A stretch of DNA of 64,000 nucleotides, taken from Bacteroides intestinalis. Its GTDB lineage: Bacteria > Bacteroidota > Bacteroidia > Bacteroidales > Bacteroidaceae. Below the pieces are notes generated by a model. That model did no database searches. It saw only the letters and a list, made by a program, of their open reading frames with translations, and was not told the DNA's origin. The position numbers were made by a program, and so were the translations under genes. Below, piece by piece: positions 54,240 to 63,626 of the stretch (the stretch's first letter is position 1; each line of letters starts with the position of its first letter). Location: the NCBI RefSeq assembly GCF_003464595.1, contig NZ_QRZF01000023.1:26989-90988 (forward strand). Reading direction: 5' to 3'.

Positions 54240-54812
54240 TTAACTGTTCAAGAAGTGAAGCGCAAACAGGAATGTCGGCATATAATCTTTTAATTCATGG
54301 CGAAGGACCTTTAAGGCTTTGCTAATATGATATTCAATGCTCTTAATGGAGAGTCCTGTTTCTTGCGCTATGTCTTGATAGCTCTTCCATTCGTAACGGT
54401 TCATCACAAAGATGTTTCTCGTTTTTTCTGGCATTTGCTTAAGGGCTTTGTCTATTAACTTCTGCACTTCGTTTCTTAAAAGGGTTTCAGGCTCACAGGC
54501 TTCCAGGCTGGTAATGCGCATGGTCAGTTCCCATTCTCTGTCACTCAGCATGTCTTCTGTGATGCTATCCCGTACACGCTCCCGCCGCAAATAGTCCAAA
54601 CATCGGTTTTTCACTATAACTAGCATATACATAGCTATGTCATTTACTTCTATCAGATTGTTCCGTTGTTCCCAACAATGTAGAAAACTCTCGCTCACGA
54701 TGTCTTCCGCAGCCTCAATGTGATGGACATAGGAATCGGCAAATCGGACAAAGCGTTCGCGGTGTGTCATGAAAATTTGGTCGATTTCCATTATATTTCT
54801 TGTTTTCCCCAT
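54240..54812 (-). CDS. ECF sigma factor of the polysaccharide locus
   Basis: A 190-residue sigma-70-family factor of the Bacteroides type that pairs with FecR. Region 2 is HIEAAEDIVSESFLHCWEQR, and region 4 is MPEKTRNIFVMNRYEWKSYQDIAQETGLSIKSIEYHISKALKVLR with the helix-turn-helix. An alternative start is the ATG of MEIDQIF (54791). The FecR anti-sigma gene lies on the other side of the divergent FAD oxidoreductase gene, a separated arrangement. A complete housekeeping promoter lies about 280 bases upstream. Confidence 0.93.
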   Translation of the reverse strand: MGKTRNIMEIDQIFMTHRERFVRFADSYVHHIEAAEDIVSESFLHCWEQRNNLIEVNDIAMYMLVIVKNRCLDYLRRERVRDSITEDMLSDREWELTMRITSLEACEPETLLRNEVQKLIDKALKQMPEKTRNIFVMNRYEWKSYQDIAQETGLSIKSIEYHISKALKVLRHELKDYMPTFLFALHFLNS

Positions 54813-55058
54813 TGTTTAAAGTAATTGGTTGACAATGTTCATACAACTATGATATAGCACTTTTTAGCAATAGCGTATTAAAAAGGCAGATATGGGCTAT
54901 GCGCCAATTGCGATTCCCTTATATCGGTCGAGTGCTGTTTACTACATTGCTTTAATGTGTGTTCAGGCTCCATTAAAGATGTTGGGAATTAGTCGCTTAT
55001 TTATCTTGCAGCACTAAGCTTTGTTAGCTAACTCGTATCGTTTTCAATGACTTAATTG

Positions 55059-55084
55059 GGCTTTAACGAAGTGCTGTTAAAGCC
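55059..55084. promoter_or_regulatory. Hairpin at the 5' end of the sigma leader
   Basis: GGCTTTAAC and GTTAAAGCC pair perfectly over nine bases with the loop GAAGTGCT. Its right end is 3 bases from the predicted -7 box of the sigma promoter, so the transcript would begin with this hairpin. It may protect the mRNA end. Confidence 0.5.
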
Positions 55085-55087
55085 AAA

Positions 55088-55119
55088 CAAAGGTAAGTTG
55101 TTTTTCTAAAAAATCCAAA
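55088..55119 (-). promoter_or_regulatory. Housekeeping promoter of the sigma gene
   Basis: On the minus strand TTTG (55119-55116) and TACCTTTG (55095-55088) are separated by exactly 20 bases. This matches the Bacteroides primary-sigma promoter and gives the sigma gene a leader of about 270 bases. Confidence 0.7.
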
Positions 55120-55322
55120 TATTCTAAGGGGCAGTTTAAATTTTGCTCAGTGTGTCTTTGAAATATGTTTATGAGGCTGTTTTCTGCTTTATGAGGGGCA
55201 AACAGGCTGTATGGTGAGCAAAAACAGGGGAAAGGCCAAAGATAATTCTCTAAGTAAAACTGATGAGGAACTTGAGAAAAAAAGAAAAATCAAGCAGACG
55301 CTAAAAAATATCCAAAGTTTGG

Positions 55323-55354
55323 TTAGGGTACTCCGAAGCTCGTTCGTCCTTATA
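55323..55354 (+). promoter_or_regulatory. ECF-type promoter, copy B (FAD oxidoreductase)
   Basis: TTAGGGTA (55323-55330), 13 bases, then TCGTCCTTATA (55344-55354). It ends 23 bases before the oxidoreductase start codon. Confidence 0.82.
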
Positions 55355-55377
55355 GAAAATGCTAAAACCATAAAAAC

Positions 55378-56757
55378 ATGAAAAGACGAAATTTTATCAA
55401 AAGCTTGAGTACGTTAGGATTGGCCTCAGTGGCCATGACTCCTACTTTAGCATCCATACCGGGCGGCAATAACAAAGACAGCATCAGAGCCCGCATTCCC
55501 ATAAGTACAGACTGGGATGTCATTGTGGTAGGAGGTGGACCATCAGGATGTGCAGCTGCCGCCGCCGCCGCTCGCGATGGTGCTCGCACACTACTGATTG
55601 AAGGAACCGGAGCTTTGGGAGGCATGGGAACCTCTGGCTTGCTGAATGCCTGGTGTCCTTTTACCGATGGGAACCGTATTATATATAAAGGTATAGCCGA
55701 AAAAGTATTCATGGAATCCCGCAAAGGTGTGCCCCACGTCCGCTACAATGACTGGGTGCCCATCAATAGCGAGTACCTCAAGGTCGTGTACGATGACTTA
55801 GTGACCCAAGCCGGTGTACACGTGCTCTTCTTTACGACCATGGCTGCTGTCGAAATGAAACAAGACGGAGTGGTGGACGCAATCATTGTGGCCAACAAGG
55901 CCGGCCTTACAGCCTGCAAGGCTAAAGTGTTCATAGACTGCACCGGTGACGGCGATTTGGCAACTTGGGCGGGAGCCGACTATCTTAAAGGGGATGAAAA
56001 CGGTGAAGTGCAGGACGGTACACTCTGTTTTACCGTATCGAACATCGACCCTTATGAATACTCTCTGATAGGTAGCGTACACTCTAACCGAAAAGATTCG
56101 CCTGTGCACTCCATTCATGGAAATCCTAAATATCCCTTGGTCAAGGATGCGCACATGAACGACAAGCTGGTGGGACCTGCTATCGTAGGATTCAATGCCG
56201 GACATGTCACTGTAGATAGCACCAATCCGGAGTCGTTGTCGCAGGCTATGCTGAAAGGCCGCAAAGTAGCTCAACAATTGCATCAGGGGCTTAGAGAGTT
56301 TGAGCCTAAAACCTTTGGCGCCTCACACTTGAACACTACCGGAAGCTTGATGGGGATTCGTGAAAGCCGCCGGATAAAGTGCGATTATACTTTTACCTTA
56401 GACGATTGGTTGGAACGCAAGGAGTTTGCCGATGGCATTGGACGCAACAATTATTATATTGATGTCCATAAGAAAGACGCCAAGCATTTTCCTCGTTATA
56501 AAAAAGGAGAGTCGCACGGGATTCCTTTCAGCAGTCTGACTCCGGTGAAACTGGAAAATGTGTTAGTGGCAGGCCGTTGCATATCAACCGACCCTTACGC
56601 CTACGGTAGCCTGCGTGTGATGCCTCCCTCGCTGGTGACTGGTGAAGCAGCAGGAACAGCCGCCGCACAGATTGTCCGTTCCAAGAAACCCGATGTACAT
56701 AATGTGGACATCAAGCAGCTAAGGAGTAGACTTGTAGAGGTAGGACAATTAATTTAA
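55378..56757 (+). CDS. Exported FAD-dependent oxidoreductase
   Basis: A 459-residue flavoprotein. The N-terminus KRRNFIKSLSTLGLASVAMT fits a twin-arginine signal, so it is likely exported folded with its cofactor. The FAD-binding motif VVGGGPSGCAAAAAA lies at about residues 46-60 with the acidic end LLIEGTGALGGMGTSGL. The CTGDGDLATWAGADY region and the C-terminal APYAYGSLR-like and MPPSLVTGEAAGTAAA segments match the PF12831 family. These enzymes occur in glycan loci, but the substrate is unknown. It has its own copy of the ECF promoter. Confidence 0.85.
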   Translation: MKRRNFIKSLSTLGLASVAMTPTLASIPGGNNKDSIRARIPISTDWDVIVVGGGPSGCAAAAAAARDGARTLLIEGTGALGGMGTSGLLNAWCPFTDGNRIIYKGIAEKVFMESRKGVPHVRYNDWVPINSEYLKVVYDDLVTQAGVHVLFFTTMAAVEMKQDGVVDAIIVANKAGLTACKAKVFIDCTGDGDLATWAGADYLKGDENGEVQDGTLCFTVSNIDPYEYSLIGSVHSNRKDSPVHSIHGNPKYPLVKDAHMNDKLVGPAIVGFNAGHVTVDSTNPESLSQAMLKGRKVAQQLHQGLREFEPKTFGASHLNTTGSLMGIRESRRIKCDYTFTLDDWLERKEFADGIGRNNYYIDVHKKDAKHFPRYKKGESHGIPFSSLTPVKLENVLVAGRCISTDPYAYGSLRVMPPSLVTGEAAGTAAAQIVRSKKPDVHNVDIKQLRSRLVEVGQLI

Positions 56758-56776
56758 AAAAAAGCGGATTCCGTGT

Positions 56777-56808
56777 TTAGGGTATTCCCTCATTCATTCG
56801 TCCTCATA
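56777..56808 (+). promoter_or_regulatory. ECF-type promoter, copy C (FecR-SusC-SusD)
   Basis: TTAGGGTA (56777-56784), 13 bases, then TCGTCCTCATA (56798-56808). It ends 18 bases before the FecR start and would drive FecR, SusC and SusD. Confidence 0.82.
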
Positions 56809-56826
56809 ATAGTGATATAACTATAT

Positions 56827-57753
56827 ATGGAACAAGAACTCCTACATAAGATGTTTCGTGGCAAGGCAACCGACCAAGAGTTGGCTTCCATTCGCCAATG
56901 GGTCAATGCCGACCAGGCCAACCGAAAAGCTTTCTTCAGGGAACGCACCTTTTACGATGCGCTCCAATTGAGCAAGAAGGCCACGGCCAATAAGCCCTCA
57001 GCGCGTAAAACGTTTATCTGGAGTTGGAGCCAAACCGTTGCTGCAGCAGCAGTGATTCTGATTTGTGTCTTGGCAGGCCCGGCCTTATGGAGCCATTTCG
57101 CCACCGATGAAATGGTTTTCAATACCATCAAGGTGCCAACCGGGCAACGTGTGGAAATGACCTTGTCTGATGGTACGCACATCTGGCTCAATGCCCGCTC
57201 CGAACTAACATATCCTACAAGCTTCAATGGCAAAAAACGTGAAGTTTGGCTGAAAGGGGAAGCTTTCTTCAATGTCACGAAGCAGGGCAACAAAAAATTC
57301 ATAGTGAACACCGGCCGTTGCGAAGTAGAGGTGCTGGGCACGCAGTTCAACGTAGAATCCTATGAGGATGACGAATTTTCTACCGCCCTTATGCAAGGAA
57401 GCGTTAAGGTCACCGATTCAGAGAACCCCGACCAGGTTGTGACGCTCACTCCTAACAACTCGGCAACGTTGTGCGACGGGCAGCTTAAAGTGAGTCCCAT
57501 TAGCAACTTTGATGCGTATAGCTGGAAAGAGGGAATCATCACGTTTCGCAACACTTCGTTTAAAGATCTGATGAGAAAAATGGAAAAGAACTACGGCATA
57601 CGAATTATTATAAACAACCCTAAACTCGACCATTACTCATGCAGTGGAAAGTTCCGCATATCAGATACCATAGAAGCTGTGCTAAAAGCACTTCAGCAAG
57701 ACGCTAAGTTCTCTTTCGAATATAAAAACAACGATACGATAATCATTCAATAA
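56827..57753 (+). CDS. FecR-type anti-sigma factor
   Basis: A 308-residue inner-membrane protein. The cytoplasmic part (1-68) should hold the sigma factor, a single transmembrane helix lies at 70-88, and the periplasmic FecR domain follows (about 100-200; VPTGQRVEMTLSDGTHIWLNARSEL). The C-terminal DUF4974-like domain (about 235-308; FKDLMRKMEKNYGIRIIIN) contacts the SusC STN domain. Signal flow is expected from SusC through FecR to the sigma factor. The gene is regulated by the same ECF promoter, giving feedback. Confidence 0.93.
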   Translation: MEQELLHKMFRGKATDQELASIRQWVNADQANRKAFFRERTFYDALQLSKKATANKPSARKTFIWSWSQTVAAAAVILICVLAGPALWSHFATDEMVFNTIKVPTGQRVEMTLSDGTHIWLNARSELTYPTSFNGKKREVWLKGEAFFNVTKQGNKKFIVNTGRCEVEVLGTQFNVESYEDDEFSTALMQGSVKVTDSENPDQVVTLTPNNSATLCDGQLKVSPISNFDAYSWKEGIITFRNTSFKDLMRKMEKNYGIRIIINNPKLDHYSCSGKFRISDTIEAVLKALQQDAKFSFEYKNNDTIIIQ

Positions 57754-57857
57754 TAACCCTAAAAACTTTTTAATACCTATGACATAACACCTTAAATATA
57801 ATATATATACCTACAAACATAACATACTAATACTAAAAAACTTTTAAACTTTACATC

Positions 57858-60800
57858 ATGAGAAAAAGAAAAACCAGCGTACCACACCTGCTGAAAATGG
57901 CAGCGATGTTCTTGGTTTCGTGCCCCTTGAGTCTACAAGCAGTAACAATGGACCTGCAGGACTTGCGCATCACCTTGAACAAACGCAATGTCAAGGTGGA
58001 GAGTGTAATGAGTGACATTGAAAAACAGACAGACTTGTTATTCATTTACAACAAGAACGTAAACGTAGACAAAACAGTAAGCATCAACACCCAAAATTCC
58101 ACTTTAGAGGAGGTGCTCAAGGATTTGTTCGGTGATGAAGTATCCTATAAGATAGAAGGCGGCTACATTGTGCTCTCTCGCAACGGAGCTTCAACAAACG
58201 ATAGCCAACAGCAAGCCAAGCGCACCATAAAAGGTGTCGTAAAAGATTCTTTCGGACCTATTATCGGTGCAAATATTATAGAGAAAGGTACTACTAACGG
58301 TGTTATCTCCGATACGGATGGAAATTTTACATTGTCTGTAAGCAACCCAAAAGCTACCCTTATTGTTACTTACATAGGTTATAAGTCTACCGAAGTGGCG
58401 ATAGGCAATAGTAACTCATACGAAGTTGTCATGCAAGAAGATACCGAAGCGCTGGAGGAAGTTGTGGTAATCGGCTACGGTAGTGCCCGCAAAATGGACT
58501 TGACAGGCTCTACGTCTTCATTGGGCGGTGAGAAATTGCGTATGAACAACACTCCTCAGCTGTCGTCACAATTGCAAGGACAGATGGCCGGTGTGCAGAT
58601 AACAAGGTCAAGCGGCGACCCAGGGTCCGGAGCCACGATACGTGTACGTGGTATTACGACTCTTTCTACCAACGACCCCTTGGTCATTATTGATGGAGTA
58701 CCCGGAAACTTGGGCGATGTGGCACCGGAAAACGTGAAAGACATTCAGGTTCTTAAAGATGCGGCATCTGCAGCAATCTATGGTTCTCGTGCTGCCGCAG
58801 GTGTTGTGCTGGTTACAACAAAGCGTGCCAAGAATAAAGAATTCCATCTGTCATATAATGGAGAATATGGAATAGATAAGCCGACAGAAGTGCCCGAATT
58901 TGCTAATTCGGTTCAATGGATGACTGGCTTGAATGAAATGACATACAATGATGGCGCTTCTTCTCCTTACTCTATCTATTCGAAAGAAATGATAGACAAC
59001 TATGCGCAATTGCGTGCTGAAGACCCAGACAGGTATGCCGATACGGATTTTATGGGACTCGGACTTAAAAGCCATACATCACACCATCGCCATTCGTTGT
59101 CGTTGAGTGGAGGAACTGACAAACTGAAAAGTAACTTCAACTTGGGATATTATAGCTCTGAATCGCTTTTTAAGAACAAAAACTACGAGCGGATTAATAT
59201 CCGTACCAATAACGATTACTCCATAAACAAGTGGATTCATGCCAATGTAGACTTGAACATGGTGTATGGGAACTCCGAAAAATCTCATGCTTCCATATCC
59301 GAGCTGATGGAGCGTGCTCCTATTTACAATGTTTATTGGAGCGACGGCACTTTTGCCGATGGCAAGGATGGAGATAATCCTATCGCAAAGCAAGAATTGG
59401 GAGGAACCTCTATCAGCAAGAATTATCGTATAAGTGGTAAAATCCAATTGGACATTAAGCCGGTCAAGGGGCTGACATTGACGGCCATCATTGCTCCGAA
59501 CTATTCTTTTGCAATTGGGAAGAGCCATACTAAACGATACGATGTGTACACCATTTCCGGTGAAACTATTCCGGGAAAGGACAATGCGACTACTAACCTG
59601 AGCGAATCGCGCAACCACAACCATAGCTTGACAAAACAGCTCTATGCCAATTACAAACTGGATATCAAGAAACATTCCATCGGAGTGATGGCCGGTTATG
59701 AAGACTATGCATACAAGTGGGAGAATCTGGGTGCTTCACGTACCAATTATACTTTGAATAACTATCCTTACTTGGATTTAGGTCCTAAAGATTATCAGTT
59801 TAATAGTGGCAGTGCCGGACACAATGCTTACCGCTCTGTGTTTGGACGTATCATGTATTCATGGGCAAATCGCTACATGCTGCAAGCCAATGTCCGTTCC
59901 GACGGTTCTTCACGCTTTGCAAAAGGTCATCGTTGGGGAACGTTCCCGTCGGTAAGTGCCGGATGGATTGTTTCTGAGGAATCTTGGTTCAACAAAAAAA
60001 TTGTAGACTACTTGAAGCTGCGTGGCTCTATCGGTCAATTGGGAAATGAGCGTATCGGTTCTGAATTCCCTTATCAAGCTAAGTTGGCTTTCGGAACAGG
60101 TTATCTTCCCAACACCTCTACGGGGGTGTCCGATGTTGTTCAAACAGCCTATCAGTCTGAATATGCTTTCAATGATTTGACATGGGAAACCACCACCACT
60201 TATGGAGTTGGCGTGGATTTCGGATTATTGGATAGCCGCTTGCGTGGTTCTTTCGATTACTATTACAAGAAAACCACCGACATGCTGATGCAAGTAGGAT
60301 TCCCTTCTTATTTCGGATACAATGCACCGCAGAACAATGCTGCTGATATGCACACCAGAGGCTGGGACTTTGAATTGTCGTGGAGCGACCATATTGATGA
60401 TTTCAAGTATGGAGTAAGCTTCAACCTGTCCGACTATCGTTCTAAGATGGGATATATGGCCGACAGACAGAATATCGGTTCCGGTAAGATAACCGAGGAA
60501 GGTTCTTATTACAATGAATGGTACGGTTATAAGAGCTTAGGCATTATCCTGAATGCAGATGCTATGTATGATGCCGATGGAAAAAAGATAGCTGTGCTCA
60601 CTAACAATGACAAAGAGGGTAACATCCGTTATCAAGACATTGATGGCGATAACAAGATAACCGCTTCCAGCGACCGGGTGAGACTGGGTAATTCATTGCC
60701 CGAACTGCAATACGGTGGTTCTATATGGGCCGAATGGAAAGGCATTGACTTCAATCTGGCATTTCAAGGCATCGGGCATATACTTTCTTATTGGTCATGG

Positions 60801-61181
60801 CCCGTCACTCCCTTTAAATATCAGGCATACGCTTGTCCGCTTAATTTAATTGAGAGTCATTGGAGCCCTAATGCTACCGATGCAGAGAATGCCAAGGCTA
60901 AATATCCGAAACTGACAACGAATGATACAAATATTTACGCAACCAGTGATTTCTACTTATTTAATGGGGCTTACATGCGTATAAAGAATATAACCCTTGG
61001 TTATACTTTCCCCAAGCAGCTGACTCAGAAGTTTAATGTAAGCAAACTGAGAGCTTACTTTAGCGTTAATGATTTGCCGGCATTCTCTAACCATCCTAAA
61101 GGGTATGATCCTGAGTGGACCAGCTATAGCAACGATTTAATAACCTCTTCATTTATATTCGGCTTGAATGTTTCATTTTAA
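57858..61181 (+). CDS. susC: SusC/RagA-type TonB-dependent receptor with STN domain
   Basis: A 1107-residue outer-membrane transporter. A signal peptide (1-28) is followed by the STN signalling domain (about 45-108), a carboxypeptidase-regulatory-like domain (122-193), the EEVVVIGYG segment (200-208), the plug (about 218-330; PLVIIDGVPG, IQVLKDAASAAIYGSRAAAGVVLV) and the barrel to the C-terminal FIFGLNVSF. The STN domain marks it as a transducer that signals to FecR. It imports an oligosaccharide with the SusD partner that begins 13 bases later. The gap before it (57754-57857) is AT-rich with no clear ECF motif. Confidence 0.95.
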   Translation: MRKRKTSVPHLLKMAAMFLVSCPLSLQAVTMDLQDLRITLNKRNVKVESVMSDIEKQTDLLFIYNKNVNVDKTVSINTQNSTLEEVLKDLFGDEVSYKIEGGYIVLSRNGASTNDSQQQAKRTIKGVVKDSFGPIIGANIIEKGTTNGVISDTDGNFTLSVSNPKATLIVTYIGYKSTEVAIGNSNSYEVVMQEDTEALEEVVVIGYGSARKMDLTGSTSSLGGEKLRMNNTPQLSSQLQGQMAGVQITRSSGDPGSGATIRVRGITTLSTNDPLVIIDGVPGNLGDVAPENVKDIQVLKDAASAAIYGSRAAAGVVLVTTKRAKNKEFHLSYNGEYGIDKPTEVPEFANSVQWMTGLNEMTYNDGASSPYSIYSKEMIDNYAQLRAEDPDRYADTDFMGLGLKSHTSHHRHSLSLSGGTDKLKSNFNLGYYSSESLFKNKNYERINIRTNNDYSINKWIHANVDLNMVYGNSEKSHASISELMERAPIYNVYWSDGTFADGKDGDNPIAKQELGGTSISKNYRISGKIQLDIKPVKGLTLTAIIAPNYSFAIGKSHTKRYDVYTISGETIPGKDNATTNLSESRNHNHSLTKQLYANYKLDIKKHSIGVMAGYEDYAYKWENLGASRTNYTLNNYPYLDLGPKDYQFNSGSAGHNAYRSVFGRIMYSWANRYMLQANVRSDGSSRFAKGHRWGTFPSVSAGWIVSEESWFNKKIVDYLKLRGSIGQLGNERIGSEFPYQAKLAFGTGYLPNTSTGVSDVVQTAYQSEYAFNDLTWETTTTYGVGVDFGLLDSRLRGSFDYYYKKTTDMLMQVGFPSYFGYNAPQNNAADMHTRGWDFELSWSDHIDDFKYGVSFNLSDYRSKMGYMADRQNIGSGKITEEGSYYNEWYGYKSLGIILNADAMYDADGKKIAVLTNNDKEGNIRYQDIDGDNKITASSDRVRLGNSLPELQYGGSIWAEWKGIDFNLAFQGIGHILSYWSWPVTPFKYQAYACPLNLIESHWSPNATDAENAKAKYPKLTTNDTNIYATSDFYLFNGAYMRIKNITLGYTFPKQLTQKFNVSKLRAYFSVNDLPAFSNHPKGYDPEWTSYSNDLITSSFIFGLNVSF

Positions 61182-61194
61182 TATCTAAGAAATC

Positions 61195-63033
61195 ATGAAA
61201 AAATTGCATAAAAAGATATTGGTCATGACAATGGCCGTTGGCCTGACAGCTTGCGCTGATTTAGATTTGAATCCTTTGTCTGAAGGGTCAAGTGAAAACT
61301 GGTACCACGATGCCACGGAAATAGAAATGGCCTTGAATGATTTGTGGCGACCGGACTTTTTCCCTATCGATGGTATTGATTGGGACGATGACGTTCTGAA
61401 CCGTGGTGCGTCAAATGAAATCACTATTGGAACAGTTACTTCGCAATGGAAAACCTCTGTCAGCAGATGGAACGTGCTCTACAAAGCAATTGCGCGTGCA
61501 AACAAAATCGTCAATGCACTGGATAAAGGCAGTGCATCGGGACTGAGAGAAGCCAAAGTGAACCAATACAAAGGCGAAGCCTATTTTATGCTGGGCTTTG
61601 CTTACGGTGAGCTGACTGCATATTATGGTGACTGCATTCTCAATAACAACATGAGCCTGAACGAAGCATACCATGCTGCCCGTTCTCCTAAGGAAAAGGT
61701 GCTTGAATATGCTTATGAATGTTTCGATAAGGCCATCGAATACTTGCCGGCCACGATAACCGGACAGCTCAGACCGACTAAAGGTGCTGCACTTGGCTTT
61801 AAGGCGCGTTTTGCCCTGTTCCATCAAGACTGGCAGACTGCTGCAGATGCTGCTAAGCAATGTATGGACTTGAATGTGTACGAGTTGCACGACAATTATC
61901 TCAATTTGTTTAAGGCAGACAAGTCGAAAGAACTGATGTTCTATTTCAAGGGAAACCTGGCTCTTAAGAAAGGATTCGGTCTTTTTACCGACATCCGAAA
62001 TACAATCATACGTAAGGTCAGTGGAACTGCCGGAAAAAGCCCTTCTTTGGAATTGCTATGCGCTTATACCTGCATAGACGGATTGCCTATCGACGAATCG
62101 CCGCTCTATAATCCTAAAGACCCGTTTGCCAACCGTGATCCCCGATTGGCAATGACCATTCAGCCGTATAAGACGAAGTATTCGGAAGATTATGCTGAAT
62201 ATGAGGCCTCGAAGAAAGATGGCACATTCCCCGAGAAATATCCGGACTACGTTATGCTGGGATATGAATACAACCCCAGCCCTTACGCCAATAAAGTCTA
62301 CGAGGTGGCTACTGGCAAAATGGTTCTGAGCAGCGATTCGAAAGCCTCTAACCAGCATGCCGCATACAATGGTTTGGTAATCCGCAAATTTGTGAAAGAG
62401 GAGTGGAAAGACTATAACAAGTATGGCGGCGTCTCAGACAATTGCCATCCCTACCTGCGTTATGCCGAAGTTCTTATGACTTACTTGGAGGCTAAGAATG
62501 AGATGGGGACGTGTACGCAAGAAGATTTGGACAAGACTATCAACTTGATCCGGGAGCGTGCTTATCGAAATACAGGTATTGACTACCCCAGAGTCAAGGT
62601 CGCTTCGCAAGCAGCACTCCGCCGTATCATACGGATGGACCGTCGTGCGGAGTTTACATTCGAAAGTGTTCGGTATCGCGATTTGCTGCGTTGGAGAGTA
62701 GCCGAGAAGTCGCATAACAAATCCATGTATTACTTGGATCGTGCATGGTCCGGCTCAACCAATTGGAACGGACTGACAGGCAGCGAGTCGAATACGCAAT
62801 TGTCTGACGAATTTATGAAGCTTTTGAAAAACTGGGACGAGGGCAACTATCCGATAGGAGGCATCCCTGATATTGACGAAGACGGACTTCCCGATTTGTC
62901 TCCGATGGAAGAGGCCGGCTATATCGTGACTTTCTATAAGATGTCGTTCGACCCCAAAAAGAACTATTTGTGGCCCATACCGGCTGACGACCTCTTGGTC
63001 AACGACCAATTGGAGCAGAACCCCGGTTACTAA
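61195..63033 (+). CDS. susD: SusD/RagB-type glycan-binding lipoprotein
   Basis: A 612-residue surface lipoprotein. The lipobox is LTAC with Cys20. The N-terminal helical repeat region contains ADLDLNPLSEGSSENWYHD and WNVLYKAIARANKIVNAL. The C-terminal RagB part has YLRYAEVLMTYLEAKNE, IRMDRRAEFTFESVRYRDLLRW and a YLWPIP ending, all hallmarks. It caps the SusC channel and binds the glycan. Last gene of the FecR-SusC-SusD run. Confidence 0.95.
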   Translation: MKKLHKKILVMTMAVGLTACADLDLNPLSEGSSENWYHDATEIEMALNDLWRPDFFPIDGIDWDDDVLNRGASNEITIGTVTSQWKTSVSRWNVLYKAIARANKIVNALDKGSASGLREAKVNQYKGEAYFMLGFAYGELTAYYGDCILNNNMSLNEAYHAARSPKEKVLEYAYECFDKAIEYLPATITGQLRPTKGAALGFKARFALFHQDWQTAADAAKQCMDLNVYELHDNYLNLFKADKSKELMFYFKGNLALKKGFGLFTDIRNTIIRKVSGTAGKSPSLELLCAYTCIDGLPIDESPLYNPKDPFANRDPRLAMTIQPYKTKYSEDYAEYEASKKDGTFPEKYPDYVMLGYEYNPSPYANKVYEVATGKMVLSSDSKASNQHAAYNGLVIRKFVKEEWKDYNKYGGVSDNCHPYLRYAEVLMTYLEAKNEMGTCTQEDLDKTINLIRERAYRNTGIDYPRVKVASQAALRRIIRMDRRAEFTFESVRYRDLLRWRVAEKSHNKSMYYLDRAWSGSTNWNGLTGSESNTQLSDEFMKLLKNWDEGNYPIGGIPDIDEDGLPDLSPMEEAGYIVTFYKMSFDPKKNYLWPIPADDLLVNDQLEQNPGY

Positions 63034-63151
63034 TATGCCGACATCGACTCTGCCTTTCCTGTGGAATCTGCAATCTGTGTAGCACTGATTAAAGACGGAA
63101 GGTAGAACCAAGCTGTAGAGGGTGTCAGAAGAAACTCCCTTGATACTTTCC

Positions 63152-63224
63152 TTTAGGCGCGAATTGCGCGGAACCTCGGATTTAATTATAGAATCCGTAT
63201 TGTTCCGCGTAATACACGCCTAAA
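63152..63224. terminator. Large hairpin after SusD
   Basis: 63152-63174 and 63202-63224 pair at 20 of 23 positions. The inner CGGATT/GAATCCG segment adds to the stem. It lies 118 bases after the SusD stop and could end the operon transcript, though no clear U-run follows. Confidence 0.55.
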
Positions 63225-63438
63225 TATTATCACATCACGAAAGCGCCCGCATGCTTTTAAATCTGTCCCTTTCGGTGTCCTGACTTATGAGGAGATGTCC
63301 GGGCCGATAGTTGGCGTTATGCACAAGATGGCGTGTTTCTTGGTAATCTTGTGTTTGAAGGATTAGTAATCTTACATCTGAAACATCGTGATGTATGGAT
63401 GGGGATAATGTCTTTCTCATGCCCTGCTTTTATATAAG

Positions 63439-63494
63439 CGTGAGTTCGGGATAAAAAAGTTCCTTTAAAAGTTTTTTCTTATCCCGAACTCACG
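63439..63494. repeat. Perfect 16-base inverted repeat
   Basis: CGTGAGTTCGGGATAA (63439-63454) and its complement (63479-63494) enclose a 24-base AT-rich loop. It may be an insertion-sequence end or another intergenic hairpin. Confidence 0.75.
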
Positions 63495-63626
63495 TATCAA
63501 TATAGTATCGGTGGCGATGATCTTAGAAGCACTTGTCTCATGATTGGTATCGTATGGTTGCATTCTTATTCGTTGGCATATCGCGATTCTATTTGCTAAC
63601 TTGAATTTTATGAGTTTCAAAACGGA

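Larger units (their letters stand above)
54813..55377. other. 565-base gap between sigma and oxidoreductase genes
   Basis: The gap holds the long leader of the sigma gene (to about 55081), a hairpin at 55059-55084 at the expected 5' end of that leader, the sigma promoter at 55088-55119 and ECF promoter copy B at 55323-55354. No convincing gene is seen in it on either strand. Confidence 0.6.
63034..63626. other. Region after SusD without a recognised gene
   Basis: It holds two inverted repeats (63152-63224 and 63439-63494) and short open frames of up to about 60 residues with no recognisable domain. I see no promoter or RNA gene I would defend. It probably contains decayed insertion-sequence material next to the transposase fragment. 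Confidence 0.5.

Noticed and set aside
63235..63420. Minus-strand 61-residue frame after SusD
   Set aside because: It has no recognisable domain, no promoter and lies among repeats; probably chance or badly decayed.
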